This document shows, one piece after another, positions 35,496-46,551 of a DNA stretch of 64,000 nt. Under the pieces are notes generated by a model. That model saw only the letters and a list, made by a program, of their open reading frames with translations, had not been told where the DNA came from and searched no databases. This stretch comes from Mycogone perniciosa (taxonomy: Eukaryota; Ascomycota; Sordariomycetes; Hypocreales; Hypocreaceae): assembly GCA_025331125.1 (NCBI GenBank), contig JAOALB010000075.1:1-64000 (forward strand), in the 5' to 3' direction. Each line of letters starts with the position of its first letter. Positions within the stretch are counted from its first letter, which is position 1. Position numbers and translations under genes: made by a program.

Positions 35496-36275
35496 TCATT
35501 CCTTGGGGAACTTCTTAAACATATCCATCAACTTGTCCACAGGCGCCGTCATCAGCCCGACAACAGTCTCAAAGGGTGGTTTATCCGGCGCTGATGGATG
35601 GCTGTGAGTCGGGGCAAACTTCTTCGCCCGCTCGAAGCTCTTTGCCAAGTTCTCAGATTCCTCTGCGTCAATGGAATCCTCAAGACGGACAAGGTCGTCC
35701 TCCTCTTCCTCATTTATGTGTTGCTTGAGATCCGTGAATAGTTTATTCAGAGTTGCAATAAACTCTGGCTGCGCTGGAGACATTTTCTGGAATTCATAGA
35801 GTTGTTCCTTGATCTGCACGAGATTGTATATCCATACTTTAGAATGTGGACTGAATTGTGGACTTTTAGCTCTCACCTTCTGATGCTCTGCACGATCCTT
35901 CTGAGCCATCACAAGTCCGTCTGGAACACTCTTCTCCATTACAGGGTAGACGACCAGCTCCTCGCCCACGGAATGACGAGCGAGCTCCCAGGTGAACTGA
36001 TTCTGATATCGCTTTTGTTCGTCGGGGTCGTGTGATGAGACAATGCGATTGTAGTAATCCTCTAGCTCGCGATGATCTTGCTTGATGGGCTCTGAGACAC
36101 GAACCATGTTGAAGGGTGTGACTGAGAACAGGCGATGAGGGGGTAGTTGTTTGAATGTCGAGTGCAAAGCTCTAAAAGTCCGTAAAGAGGAATTCGCTAT
36201 TGGTGTAAGCCAAAGCATTATCACAAAATCGCATATTATTATTGTTAAAGGGTGAGCGACTCGAGATTCAACCAT
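35496..36275 (-). CDS. Hemerythrin/HHE cation-binding domain protein
   Basis: HHE-domain proteins form a four-helix bundle that binds a di-iron or similar metal centre and are linked in fungi to oxygen, iron or stress handling. The coding sequence is 36275-35877 joined to 35813-35496, giving about 238 aa. A 63 bp in-frame intron (35814-35876, GTGAGA to GTGCAG) restores the family-like junction AEHQK-IKEQLYEF. Metal ligands are all present: QDHRELEDYYNRI (H, E), ARHSVGEELVVYPVME (H, E), AEHQK, and LKQHINEEEEDDL (H, E). The first ~55 residues include a hydrophobic stretch followed by RTFRALHSTFKQLPPHRLF, which resembles a mitochondrial presequence. The true start could be an internal ATG (MLWLTPIANSS, or MVRVSEPIKQDH). 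The C terminus is Pro/Lys-rich and ends MDMFKKFPKE. Confidence 0.88.
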   Translation of the reverse strand: MVESRVAHPLTIIICDFVIMLWLTPIANSSLRTFRALHSTFKQLPPHRLFSVTPFNMVRVSEPIKQDHRELEDYYNRIVSSHDPDEQKRYQNQFTWELARHSVGEELVVYPVMEKSVPDGLVMAQKDRAEHQKVRAKSPQFSPHSKVWIYNLVQIKEQLYEFQKMSPAQPEFIATLNKLFTDLKQHINEEEEDDLVRLEDSIDAEESENLAKSFERAKKFAPTHSHPSAPDKPPFETVVGLMTAPVDKLMDMFKKFPKE

Positions 36276-36699
36276 CTTATACGTCTTTATCTACTATGTG
36301 AACTCCGGATTAGCTAGGTGTATATGAATAAATACAATGCGTCATTGGACTATACTCGATTCCATGCCTCGGATTTTGTCGTCCGGATCTACACAGAATC
36401 TATACACAATAACCAACTTCAATGAAATGCTGCGATCGTACAGACGTCCAGAAGATGTAAGGATGATTTCATTCACCTCCTAATTCACGGTTGGTTCAAC
36501 AAGCCCAGCTTCCGCCAGGCCAACCGCAAGACATCATAATTCCGTCATACTCAGAGTGACGCATACGGAGAGTAGGGAACGGACTACATTTATTTATTAC
36601 CGTCACTACTTCGTACACTTTCACCGAACGAAAAGCCTCATTTTGCGATCGAGAATACACGAGATCCAACGTCTTTCAAGAAAATCCCAGAACGTCATT
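36276..36699. other. Divergent promoter spacer
   Basis: The spacer between the hemerythrin gene (minus) and the small Gly-rich gene (plus) could serve as a shared promoter. No gene is seen in it. Confidence 0.45.
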
Positions 36700-36963
36700 A
36701 TGGAAAGTCATCCAGGATCCGATCCGACAGATAAGGCTGCCGCCGGTAGTGCAGTTCCAGGCGGGCACATTATCGCAGGGGGCAACTCTGCCCTACGTGG
36801 TGGGACTGTCCAGGGAGGCACCGCAATTATGAGAGATGACGATATCCCGGTTAGCCACAATGCAGGCGTCAGAGGCATCGGAACTTCTTCTAGTGAGACT
36901 ACTATGCCGGCCAGTGGACCATCGCAGGGGAATATTGGGACCGGAGATACGAGCCAGCACTAG
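36700..36963 (+). CDS. Small Gly/Ser-rich hydrophilic protein
   Basis: An 87-residue intronless frame begins MESHPGSDPTDKAAAGSAVP, and the upstream part of the same open frame has no coding character. The protein is hydrophilic, rich in Gly, Ser and Thr, with short repeats of the form GGxxxxGG (GGHIIAGGNSALRGGTVQGG) and the tail GNIGTGDTSQH. It has no signal peptide, membrane segment or cysteine. Composition and neighbourhood (con-10, hemerythrin, GT20) suggest a stress- or conidiation-linked hydrophilin-like protein. That is inference only. Confidence 0.55.
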   Translation: MESHPGSDPTDKAAAGSAVPGGHIIAGGNSALRGGTVQGGTAIMRDDDIPVSHNAGVRGIGTSSSETTMPASGPSQGNIGTGDTSQH

Positions 36964-37867
36964 AGCCAGTGTTAGCAACAAAGTCAGGGGTATGGCGGCC
37001 CAGGGTCATGTAAGACAACTGGATGTCACATTTTGGTCATACTTACTGATCAAGTGCAAGGGAATTGGTGAGACTGTTTGTGAAAGCCACTGTTGATTCC
37101 ATGTTTCCAGACAGAGTGGGCCAGGCAACGCATGAAGAGGCTGCTGGGCAAAAGTTGGAACATATGGGGTCTTCTGAAAAGGGCATGTAAGCTGAGTTGT
37201 AGGGCTTTTAGATTGTCCTTGGACTCAGGTGTGAAGCTCAACGAACCTGGTTTGTATGCAACCTGACAACAACCTCCTATTCCGCTGCAAGTGAAGTGAG
37301 ATCTAGCGATGTGGATAGTGTAACTACTTGCTTCTGTGAAAATGATCTTCATAAAATGGCAATGAGACTCTGAACCTTATCCATTTCAGCCAGGCTCGTC
37401 GTGACTTGCAATCCAGGAATGAATTATTAAAGTAGTAGCTCCTTGAATTGGATCTTTTACTTGAGTGGGGTGACCAGTAGCGATTCGATTATCAGCCTCG
37501 TGTAATTTGCCTAACTAAATACGAGGAGTACAATGCTTACATCTAAAATCCACTTCCCAAAAGGTCCGATTTCGTGAGTTAAGACGGTACCAGACAACCT
37601 CCCCAAACTCCACCAACTCCAATTAATGAGTAGGCTGTCCGAAAATCCAGTGGTCTGTATAATTTAATCCTTAGATCTTAATGTTATATCGTTACGTCAT
37701 AAATTTTGACTCATAGGCATGCTCCCTTGCAGTTCAGGTAACTTGCCAAGCCACATTTCCATGTGAAGTACCCTACAATGAATCATTCATCATCGATCGA
37801 CCATCAAGATCTCGTGAGAGATCTGCTCCGAATATTGAAGCCCCTAGCGTTACCAAGACAGTGAAGC
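36964..37867. other. Intergenic upstream of con-10
   Basis: This 0.9 kb of AT-rich sequence has no supportable gene and probably holds regulatory sequence for con-10. Confidence 0.5.
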
Positions 37868-37876
37868 TGTATATAA
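37868..37876 (+). promoter_or_regulatory. TATA box upstream of con-10
   Basis: TATATAAAA occurs about 130 bases before the con-10 ATG, a usual spacing for a fungal TATA promoter with a short leader. TATA promoters often go with inducible genes. Confidence 0.5.
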
Positions 37877-38001
37877 AATTGCTTCCGCCCTAACCTATTC
37901 ATTCACTATCTAGCATATATGTTTGCTACCATCTTACAGTCCAGCATTGAGAGAACGTATACCTTGTGAAGCTGAAATTGCATTAATCCATATCACTCAT
38001 A

Positions 38002-38332
38002 ATGACTGACAACACGAACCCCGGGAACTTTGCCAATAGGTAGGTTAGGTAAATTTTACATCAAGGTTGTCAAGGCTAACTAGAAAAAGGCCTAAGGACG
38101 AGGTTCGAGAGATTGCTTCCAAAGGCGGGCAGGCCAGCCACCAAGGTGGCTTTGCCAACATGGATCCGGATAAGCAGGTTGGTTACCCCCGAAATAGCCT
38201 CATTCTATAGCACGAATCCCTTATTATTTATAGCGAGAAATAGCATCCATGGGAGGAAAGGCGTCTGGAGGGTCTTTCGAACCTGGAAGTGAGAAAGCTC
38301 AAGAGGCTGGGCATAAAGGGGGTGCCAAATAA
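38002..38332 (+). CDS. Conidiation-specific protein 10 (con-10), KGG-repeat stress protein
   Basis: The product is 74 aa from three exons: 38002-38039, 38090-38177 and 38234-38332. Introns are 50 bp (GTAGGT, GCTAAC branch, AAAAAG end) and 56 bp (GTTGGT to TTATAG), both phase-consistent. The start MTDNTNPGNFANR matches the con-10 family. Two diagnostic blocks follow, the first EVREIASKGGQASHQGGFAN and the second REIASMGGKASGGSFEPGSE. It ends KAQEAGHKGGAK. con-10 proteins are small, hydrophilic and Gly-rich. In Neurospora they accumulate during conidiation and after light or stress, and resemble bacterial KGG stress proteins. The second block has MGG in place of KGG. The coding sequence is intact. 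Confidence 0.9.
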
Positions 38333-38600
38333 TGACCCTGTATCATAACGCCGTATGCGATTATGGGATATTCATCGATAATTCAACTCGTATTATCTAC
38401 AGGTTATAGACTAAAACAAACACTTGGTGGGCCTTCTGCCATGCAGCCATTTAGTATTGTACTAGGTTATCCACCTCATTGTTTGTTACACTCTTAGCTC
38501 CCTCTCTACCTGTTTCCGAAAGCTCAGCACTGTATTATATAAACTAAAGATGCTGTCAGTACCGAAGGCTCTCCAGTGGTAGTGTAAGAGAACACACCTT

Positions 38601-38967
38601 TTAGCAATCACAAAATCCGAACGGGCCTCCTGCAATGGCACAGACAGCAGCTGAACAGAACCCAGAGGGGCAAATACAGAACCGCCCGCTTACGGGATCA
38701 ACACACATCTAGTTGCCAGGACGGTTAGCAGGGTGAAGTCCAGACTATCCACATAGAAATAGACAGTTATCTGGAAGTCGGAAAACTTACAGCGGGGATG
38801 GGTAGTTGGCTATGGAAATCAACACAAGCTCCGATAACCTCATATCGCTTATCAACTGAGCTTTCAGCATTTTCTGGTTGACCGCTAGGAAGAGCTGCAG
38901 TGATAGGGATGAGGCAAAGAGCCACCGGAAGTATGGTGGCAAGGTCGAAAGTCAAAGAAGGCCGCAT
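38601..38967 (-). CDS. Small secreted Cys-rich peptide with Kex2 site
   Basis: The precursor is 94 aa from two exons, 38967-38791 and 38708-38601. The 82 bp intron (GTAAGT, GCTAAC branch, CAACTAG) is phase 0. Residues 1 to about 25 (MRPSLTFDLATILPVALCLI, then PITAA) form a signal peptide. A short acidic propeptide ends in SSVDKR, a Kex2-type dibasic site at residues 40-41. The predicted mature peptide starts YEVIGAC and is about 53 residues with eight cysteines: one near the start, then seven in exon two (MCVDP, RFCICPSGFC, AVCAIAGG, FGFCDC). Signal, dibasic processing and eight Cys in a tiny mature chain are typical of secreted defence or effector-like peptides of fungi. I cannot assign it to a named family, and no activity is implied. 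Only exon one forms a visible single open frame. Confidence 0.78.
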
Positions 38968-40093
38968 TTTGAGTTTTGGAGAAGCCGTAGGCTTTTTCTT
39001 TATTTGTGATATGTTACTTGGAAAGAATAGTAGAATTTCTGTTGATTTGGAGAATTGAGAAAAAGACCGTGGCAGGTTATTTATATTTGTTTGCCATCTT
39101 CTGGTATACAATTCATATCGTCCTGCTATGACCTATGTCCATCAATTTCATAATGGATATTTCAAAGTGGATCCGCTGCGCTAATATCTGACATCTTACT
39201 TCGTACTCCGTACTCCGTTCATCCATGAAGCATTTGATCCTGTGAAGTGGGTTAGTGGCGTTTTGGTTGTTGCTCGTATTTGTAAAAGTTATCTAGTGCG
39301 TATTCATGCCATACTCAGCTGGCTAATGAGGCAGAAGCTTTCGCTTATAGTACTCATTTCGCCCGAATTAAGTAAAAACATTTGTTTGTTTAGCCAGCTT
39401 TCAAGAGATCGGTGATCGGAAAGGGTGGGAAAAGAGGTACACCAACGGAGATCCGTTCTGGTTTTTTCTTTCTTTTTGAGGTTACAGTAGATCATCATGT
39501 ATTAATTAGCACGCGATTTTCGGAGGTTGCACCCAGTATCTGCGGCTAGGGGAATCAAGCTGCCTCCCCCTGATACTTTTCCACTCTTAAAAATAGATTA
39601 TGATTGACTCTCGGCCTTGGCAGTCAGTGCATATTACAAACCTGTAGGACTTCCTTACAAAGCTTCTAGCCTCACTGACTTCTTTTGTTTTAAGTGTGTG
39701 TACTTGGTCGCATGGATAAGTGGCCGGGCGGTCCTGGTACTCACAGGGTTTTCGATTGAAACAGTGGTGTGTATATTGTTGTAGATTTTCCCCTAAGCTC
39801 TGTAATAATAGCCCAGTCACGGTACATAGACAGCCGTTTTTCGATACCTGCGCGCTCGGATGTACAACAAGTACTATTAGCTTTGTGCTTGTCTTACTTC
39901 AAACTATATTTCAAGTGGATGGGTGGGACTATAATCCTCCTGATTTCCTAGCACCAATTTTCGACCTGGTTCCGAAGTCAGAAATTAAGGCTTACACGTA
40001 AGTTGATGTCTCTTTTTCATATCTAATAGGGGGCGTGGAATTAGGTAAAGACATTTGTATTCAAGGACTGCATACTCCGTATAGACAGATAAG
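38968..40093. other. Divergent promoter region
   Basis: The spacer lies between the minus-strand Cys-rich peptide gene and the plus-strand secreted protein gene. It contains TATA-like sequences on both sides and a doubled TACTCCGT motif near 39204. No gene is supported. Confidence 0.5.
39078..39086 (-). promoter_or_regulatory. TATA box upstream of the Cys-rich peptide gene
   Basis: On the minus strand the sequence reads TATAAATAA about 115 bases before the ATG at 38967. Confidence 0.45.
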
Positions 40094-40100
40094 TATATAA
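40094..40100 (+). promoter_or_regulatory. TATA box upstream of the secreted protein gene
   Basis: TATATAA lies about 110 bases before the ATG at 40205, followed by a CA/CT-rich leader typical of strongly expressed fungal genes. Confidence 0.45.
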
Positions 40101-40204
40101 GCCATCTCTACCCATTTCGTCTTCGACAACTCTCACAGCCATAAAGACATCCACTCACACATAAACTTCTAGCTTGAAGAAAAGTCGCAGCTACACTTTC
40201 AATC

Positions 40205-40685
40205 ATGCGGTTCTCTGCTTCCTTGGTTCTTTGTGCTGTCACAAGCGCAGCAGTTGCTGCCGCACAGTCAGCCGCTTTTTCCTACTGCCAAGTTACCCAC
40301 GCAAATGACGGAAACACATTCACTGCTGTCATTGACAGAGTCCCGTCCATATCCATGTCGACGATTTGTGGTCATACCAACGACCACCTGAAGGCGGATA
40401 CCAAGCGAAACAAGGTCAATATTAAATCAGGTATGCCCCAACTCAAACATGTCTCACAAGGTTTCTCGCCACATCACACACTGACGCCAGATCAAAGGCC
40501 TTGATTGCTCGACCCACCCAGCCAAAAACGTACAGAACTTCATGGGTTTCACTGTCAAACTCGACAAACAGTCACCCCAATCGCAGCTTGAGGTCCTCAG
40601 AGGTGCCTTGACCAAAGCATTTGGCAGCCAGGGTTTTGATACTGCTTCAAGTAGCCATTGCAACCTCGCCGGAATTCCGGTTTGA
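40205..40685 (+). CDS. Small secreted protein, four cysteines
   Basis: The product is about 134 aa with a clear signal peptide (MRFSASLVLCAVTSAAVAAA). Proposed exons are 40205-40414 and 40491-40685. The intron GTCAAT to GACGCCAG (76 bp) joins TKRNK to IKGLDCSTHPAKNVQ in phase. A more standard-looking donor at 40431 (GTATGC) gives a frame that stops after DQRP, so the choice rests on exon two being clearly coding (NFMGFTVKLDKQSPQSQLEV and then LRGALTKAFGSQGFDTASSS). Cysteines lie at SYC, STICGH, LDC and HCN, which could form two disulfides. It may be an extracellular or wall-associated protein. No family is recognised. If the GTATGC donor is used in vivo, the product would be truncated. Confidence 0.62.
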
Positions 40686-42607
40686 AGATGCTCACTATGA
40701 CTTTTGTACTTACTTAAAGGAGTGGAGGGAAATTGGATCCAAGAGAGGCTCGGGGAAAGTAGTAGACCAAAAAAGATTATAGGTATATGGAGTATACAAT
40801 ACCTAGTGCCACCAGTTAACGGCCTGGTCTCTGTCCAGAAACTTGCCTTTATGTTTTCGTGGCCCATCTTCCTCCAGGCCTATTTCTGTAAGATCACGCC
40901 CTTGGTTAAATTAAGGGTTCTGGCAAGACTTCAAGCCTCTGAACTCGTGTGTAAGAGTACTAACTACGAACTAGCTGTCGGGGAATGGGCTGGAGGTAAG
41001 CAGCTGGGGGTTAACGTGTGCCAGTATTGATATCCGGGCTCTCTCTTGCTCTGAGAGACTCTTTTCATAGGTCTACTACTAAAAAGTACTTCACCAATTA
41101 TTACTCTAGTATCATAGCTAATCTTCTAACACCATGTCCCCATACGGGGCTATTGTGTGTGCTGTGTGTTATATCCCCCCTGTCGGAAAACACAGGTCTT
41201 GTTGCTGGAACACAGATGATTCAGAATACGGGAAATTGCAAGGCGGGACTATGTCAGACACATGAGGGAACTATTTATGTTTTGTGATGGTCGCCCACGG
41301 GAACATCCAAGTTGGGTGTCAGTAGGCTCCGCTCCTTGTGCCTTTGACGGCACAAAACCCGCCAAGTCTCAATAAATGTGGTCAAGACGCTATAACTTTT
41401 TGACCCAATTTTCTCCAAGATCTAAGCTAGTATCCCCTTCCACGGTGTATAGTATAATCAGTGATTAGAACTAACAGGTATAAGTGGGTCAAAAGCCACA
41501 GAAATAAGTATCCTGACCGGAATCATTAAAATTATACAAATTACGGTATGCCGATAAGCTTCGCCTATAGACCTGGGTAGTCTATTGAAGAATCCTGGAG
41601 AAATGATTGTTAGCTTGGCCGTTATTGCTTCGGTCCAACCGGCGTCCTGCGTCATCCTATATTCGGTCCGATTCCCAGGGGGTTCTTGGCATCTTGCCGT
41701 TGGCTTACTCCGTATGCTTTTGTGATAAGCTTAATAGTTCATAGTCGTCCTCGTATCATTCAATAAATAGAATTAAAGCTCGTTAGCGACAAATACGGAT
41801 ACTAGTCCGGTTCCTGATCACGGTACGGAGTAGTTACTTGACTATTTCAGCTGAGAGCATCTTCTACCTTGCCTGGAACCTATGACATATGGCTTCTTTC
41901 AAAAGTCTTCTTAAGGGCCTGGTCCTGAAGCATCTTTTATGACGGACGACAAGGTGTTGTTGTAGCAAAAAAGGTGATAATATGATATCAATAGGGCACC
42001 TCACATCCCCATACGCTACAGGGGACGTCAGACACCTCGATTCCGTTTCGATTGATCTATTTAACTGATGACGGAAGACGCTGTGTTGTTCTCAACACTG
42101 ATCGTTCCTCTGTCAACTAACCTCATATCTAGGAAACAACATGGCATCCGAAGATATCTGCCTGAATGCTCTTGACCAAAGTCGCCTTTGTGATTCCCTG
42201 TGTTCCAGCTACCGTCAACAATATGGCCTCCGCCATACAACAATTTAATACTAGAAAGGGGAAAAATCAATGTATGGTAGGCGCGTAAGCTGATTTTCAG
42301 CGCCGAATTTTCTCTCTCTGTATAGGGTGGGTGGTACAAAAGAATTAAGCTCTGATGGCAACACGGAGTACTAACGTAACAAAGCTCCATTGTTGAGATT
42401 TGCATCCCTTTATAGCTTGTTACTCAATTACTTTGCTGTTGCTGCTGTTATCCGATCCGAGGGATATTTTATTTTTACGGATTTATCATGCATCGTAAAT
42501 TTGCCTTTTTGGACTACCTAGGTAGGGAATATTAGAGATATTGCACTAGACTTTCCCCGCGAAGTTGTTCTATGCAGCCAGTGACATCACTAAGAACTCT
42601 TTATTTA

Positions 42608-42644
<37 letters not shown>

Positions 42645-42869
42645 AAGAAAATCAAGTACTTGACATTACTTTCATATTTTCTAAGATTTCTGCTGATTTT
42701 TGAAGACCCATTTGCGGCCGTGTTTGTAGTCAAAATGCCCTTTGTGATCTCGCTCGTGACGGTTGAGATTCTGCCGCTTAGTCATCAGCCAGAGTTGACG
42801 ACATTCAACCCACCAAGTGTCCACAGCTACAGAGCGACAGCATCATAGCAGCTCCAACCAACTCCCAAG
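40686..42869. other. Intergenic, no gene seen
   Basis: This 2.2 kb of AT-rich DNA carries TACTCCGT-type motifs (near 41704, 41824, 42367) and a CA/TA microsatellite before EMC1. No open frame has coding character. Confidence 0.55.
42609..42644. repeat. (CA)n-(TA)n microsatellite
   Basis: A run of CA dinucleotides passes directly into a run of TA dinucleotides about 225 bases before the EMC1 start. It is likely length-variable between strains. Confidence 0.85.
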
Positions 42870-45841
42870 ATGCGACGCACACTACAATCGGCCCTGCTGC
42901 TGGGCCTGTCGTCACTCGCATCAGCTGTATTCAAAGACGAAGTCGGCGATATCGATTTCCATCATGCCCTCGTCGGCGTTCCCCAGGTCGAAACCACCTT
43001 CTTCCACCGGCCGCGAAAGGACGACAAGGCAAGCCTTCTGTACACGCTCAGCGACGTTGGCGTTCTCGGTGCAGTGAACCCAAGCACAGGGGCGCTGGTA
43101 TGGCGCCAGCAGATTGCAGAGGATATTACGAACGGAGGAGGCTACCTCAGGGCTCCCGAGGAGGAGAATTGGGTGGCGTCCGCATATGGACAACAGGTAC
43201 AAGCCTGGAATGCGCTGACAGGGAGGAACGTGTGGCAGGCAGAGTTCGGTGGCAAGGCAAAGGACTTGGAAATCATGGAGTTGACCGAAAGCTCAAGAAA
43301 AGACGTCTTGGTCTTGTTCGAGGAAGATGGGACCACGGTCCTACGCAGGATTCATGGTTCTCTGGGCACAGTTGTCTGGGAGTTTCGCGAGGTTAGCAAG
43401 GACATTCCTCTTCAGGTGTCAACAGACATCACAAACATCTACATCATCAGCCTTCACGGGTCGCCATCTTCATACGGCCTGAAGGTCACATCTTTGGATC
43501 CGGCAAGTGGAGGACGAGTCGACCACTGGACTGTTGGTACCAAGGGCGACGTCCAAGGGCCGGAGGATGTCATGTTTGTTGGCGCGAACTCGGCCGCACC
43601 AATCCTGGCATGGGTAAGCAGCGGGCTGGAAAAGCTCAACGTCCATGTTCTGGGGACCAAGTCGAAGCAGGAGTTTGCTCTCCCCGCCGACGCCGTCTCC
43701 GTCAACATCCACGCCCCGCATTTGCTCCAATCGCAGCCCCATTTCCTAGTCCATACCCGCACAAAGACTGGAAACAAGGCTGAGGTTTATCATACCAACC
43801 TGAAGTCTGGCCAGATCGCAAGAGCCTATGAGCTGCCCCTCCTCCCTGGACTTGGCGCAGTCTCTACGAGCTCTGATGGCGCAAACGTATACTTCACCAG
43901 AGTCACTGAGGATGAGGTTCTGATTGTCTCTTCCGAATCGCACAGCATCCTTGCCCGTTGGCCCTTCAAGCCACGGGCTGGTATTGAGCCCATCCACGCC
44001 GTGTCTGAGGTGGTCAAAAAGATGGGTGGTAAGGACTTCGCTGTCCGATCCGCCGCTGTCACCAAGTCAGAGGATTGGGTTCTGATTCGCAATGGTGAGC
44101 TTCATTGGACTCGTCCCGAAGGCTTGAGCGGCGCTGTCGCAGCAGCCTGGGCAGAGATTCCCGAGACGGAGGACCTTGCCAAGGTATTGGCAGAGGAGGC
44201 ACACACGAGTCCTTGGGATGCTTATGTCCACCGTGTCACTCGCCACCTCAACGACTTGCAGTATCTCCCAGACTACCTGGCTGCAATCCCTACTCGTGTT
44301 ATCAACAGCCTCACGGGCAGTGCTGTTGGGGTCAGCAAGAACAGTCTACATCCAGATTCTTTTGGGTTCAACAAGATCATCGTTATTGCAACTCGACGAG
44401 GACGCCTTTACGGATTGGACACTGGCACCAAAGGGGAAATAGTCTGGTCCAAGAGTGTGTTCCCTCAGGCGCACGGTGCTGCTCTTGATATCAAGGGCAT
44501 TGTGCCCAACGATGAGGAAGGCATTGTCACTATACGCGGCTCCAAGGGTGAATACGCCACCATCAAGGTCGCTGATGGAGAGATTATTGAGGTACAATCT
44601 GGCGATCAGTCGACTCAAGTTTCCAGCACAGCTGCCATCAGTGGCGAGAAGGCCAAATGGCTGCTTACTCTCGGGCCTGACGGCACATTGGTCGACAACG
44701 TCCTGCAGGATCGCAACCTTGATCAAACTGTTGTCATCCGTAGTGATGGCGATATCATCAAGGGGATAAAGTTCGCCAACCGGGGCAGCGAGACTACTAA
44801 GACGGAGATATGGCAACTGCAATTGCTGCCTGGGCAGAAGATTGCGAATATTGCAACTTTCCCATCACATGACCCAGTTGCGTCTATCGGTCGCGTCTTG
44901 GGAGACCGACAAGTTCAATACAAGTACCTTAACCCCAACAGCATTGTTGTCGCTGCCATTATTAAGGCCGATGCCACCCTCTCTGTTAAGCTGGTGGATA
45001 CCGTCTCTGGTCAGGTTCTTGCGTCTCAAGTGTACGACGGCGTGGACGCTGACAAGTCCATTTCTTGCGCCATGTCTGAGAACTGGTATAGCTGCTCATT
45101 CTTCGGGCAGTATACCCTCGATGACGGCTCAAACCGAGCTGTCAAGGGCTATCAGCTTGTCGTTTCAGATCTCTACGAGTCTCCTTCGCCTAATGACCGT
45201 GGCCCTCTCGGCGATGCAGACAAGTTCTCACCATTGGACCCTGTCGATAGCCCAACCGGCGTGCCACTACCTTGGGTCATTTCACAGGCCTGGATCATGT
45301 CTGAGCCCCTCAACACCTTGACTGTGACGCAAACCCGTCAAGGCATTACTAACCGACAAGTTTTGGCTTATCTCCCCGAATCACATGCCATCATGGGCAT
45401 TACTCGACATGTGCTTGATCCACGCCGCCCTGTCAACAGAGACCCAACAGCGGCCGAGATGGAGGCTGAGGGTTTGATGAAATATACACCGGCCATCGAA
45501 ATCGATGCTCGCAATTTCCTTACTCATGAGCGGGATGTTGTTGGTGTGAAGGGCATCGTGGCTACGCCCGCCGTAGTTGAGAGCACATCACTTATTGTGG
45601 CATATGGAGTGGACATTTTCAGCTCCCGTGTAACGCCTAGTGGAACATTTGACATTTTGGACAAGGGATTTAACAAGGTCACATTGTTAAGCACCGTGGT
45701 GGCGCTTCTTTGGGGAGTACTGCTTCTGGCGCCGATGGTATGTTTTTTGCCTCAACCTCCCCTCAACGCTAGGTCTGTTGCTAACTCGGATTATAGGTTC
45801 GGAGGAAGCAAATCAACCGGAATTGGGAGGCATTCTTGTAG
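42870..45841 (+). CDS. ER membrane protein complex subunit 1
   Basis: EMC1 is the large lumenal subunit of the ER membrane complex, which inserts and folds multi-pass and tail-anchored membrane proteins. The product is about 970 aa from exons 42870-45737 and 45797-45841. The 59 bp intron (GTATGT, GCTAAC branch, TTATAG) yields the C terminus VRRKQINRNWEAFL, as in the family. Reading through it gives a longer, wrong tail. The signal peptide is MRRTLQSALLLGLSSLASA. A PQQ-like beta-propeller follows (LSDVGVLGAVNPSTGALVWR, TRRGRLYGLDTGTKGEIVW). The conserved C-terminal region (VDIFSSRVTPSGTFDILDKG) comes before a membrane anchor (VTLLSTVVALLWGVLLLAPM). Length is normal and no disruption is seen. 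Confidence 0.93.
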
Positions 45842-46551
45842 AAGGGTAGACAACTGGGGGATCAACGGTGTATGGAATACCAACCAGGTGCTGGAGTCGG
45901 CACGTGTGTTTACGAAGTACTTGCAGAGAAAAGCGTGAATACTAATTTGAATTTGCACATGATTTCTTTGCTCCGCGCTTCCACATCCTTTTGGATCCTT
46001 CTCTCGCTCCCGATGATACGAGTGCCTACAGCTCCTGTACGAGTATCAATGATACTCTTCGATATCATCTTCACTTAAGAAACCGGCACATCTCGCCCCA
46101 TAGCACTACTCGGCAGAGCGGCAAACAGCATCCTTCAATCGCAGTCCCCCACGGTGCTTATCTGTGCCCTGTCGACCATTGAACTCGGCCCTTCTCCGCC
46201 AACGCCATGAGTCCATCCTTAGAGGCTGTGCAAGACCGCAGCAGGATCCTGGAACGAAGCTACGGAGCCGATCAACCGACGGAGTTTTGCAATACGAAGA
46301 ATACGTTCGTTACTAATGTATAGTTGCTGCATGTCTCGGAATCCTTCCAGGAAGTATTACGGGTAAGTCAAGCGGCAAATGCAACAAAGCCCACTTGAAC
46401 GGAGTATTTCGTATACACATTTAACTAAAAATATACTCCGTAGTAGTATCGTCAATCTACATCTATTATATCATGATTCAGTCCAATCCCAGCCCTACGA
46501 GTACAATGACGTAGTATAACCATAAACACCCAAACCCGATCTGAAAAAGCT
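45842..46551. other. Convergent 3' spacer
   Basis: This spacer contains the 3' flanks of EMC1 and the metallophosphoesterase gene, with a TACTCCGT motif near 46435. No gene is seen. Confidence 0.5.
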
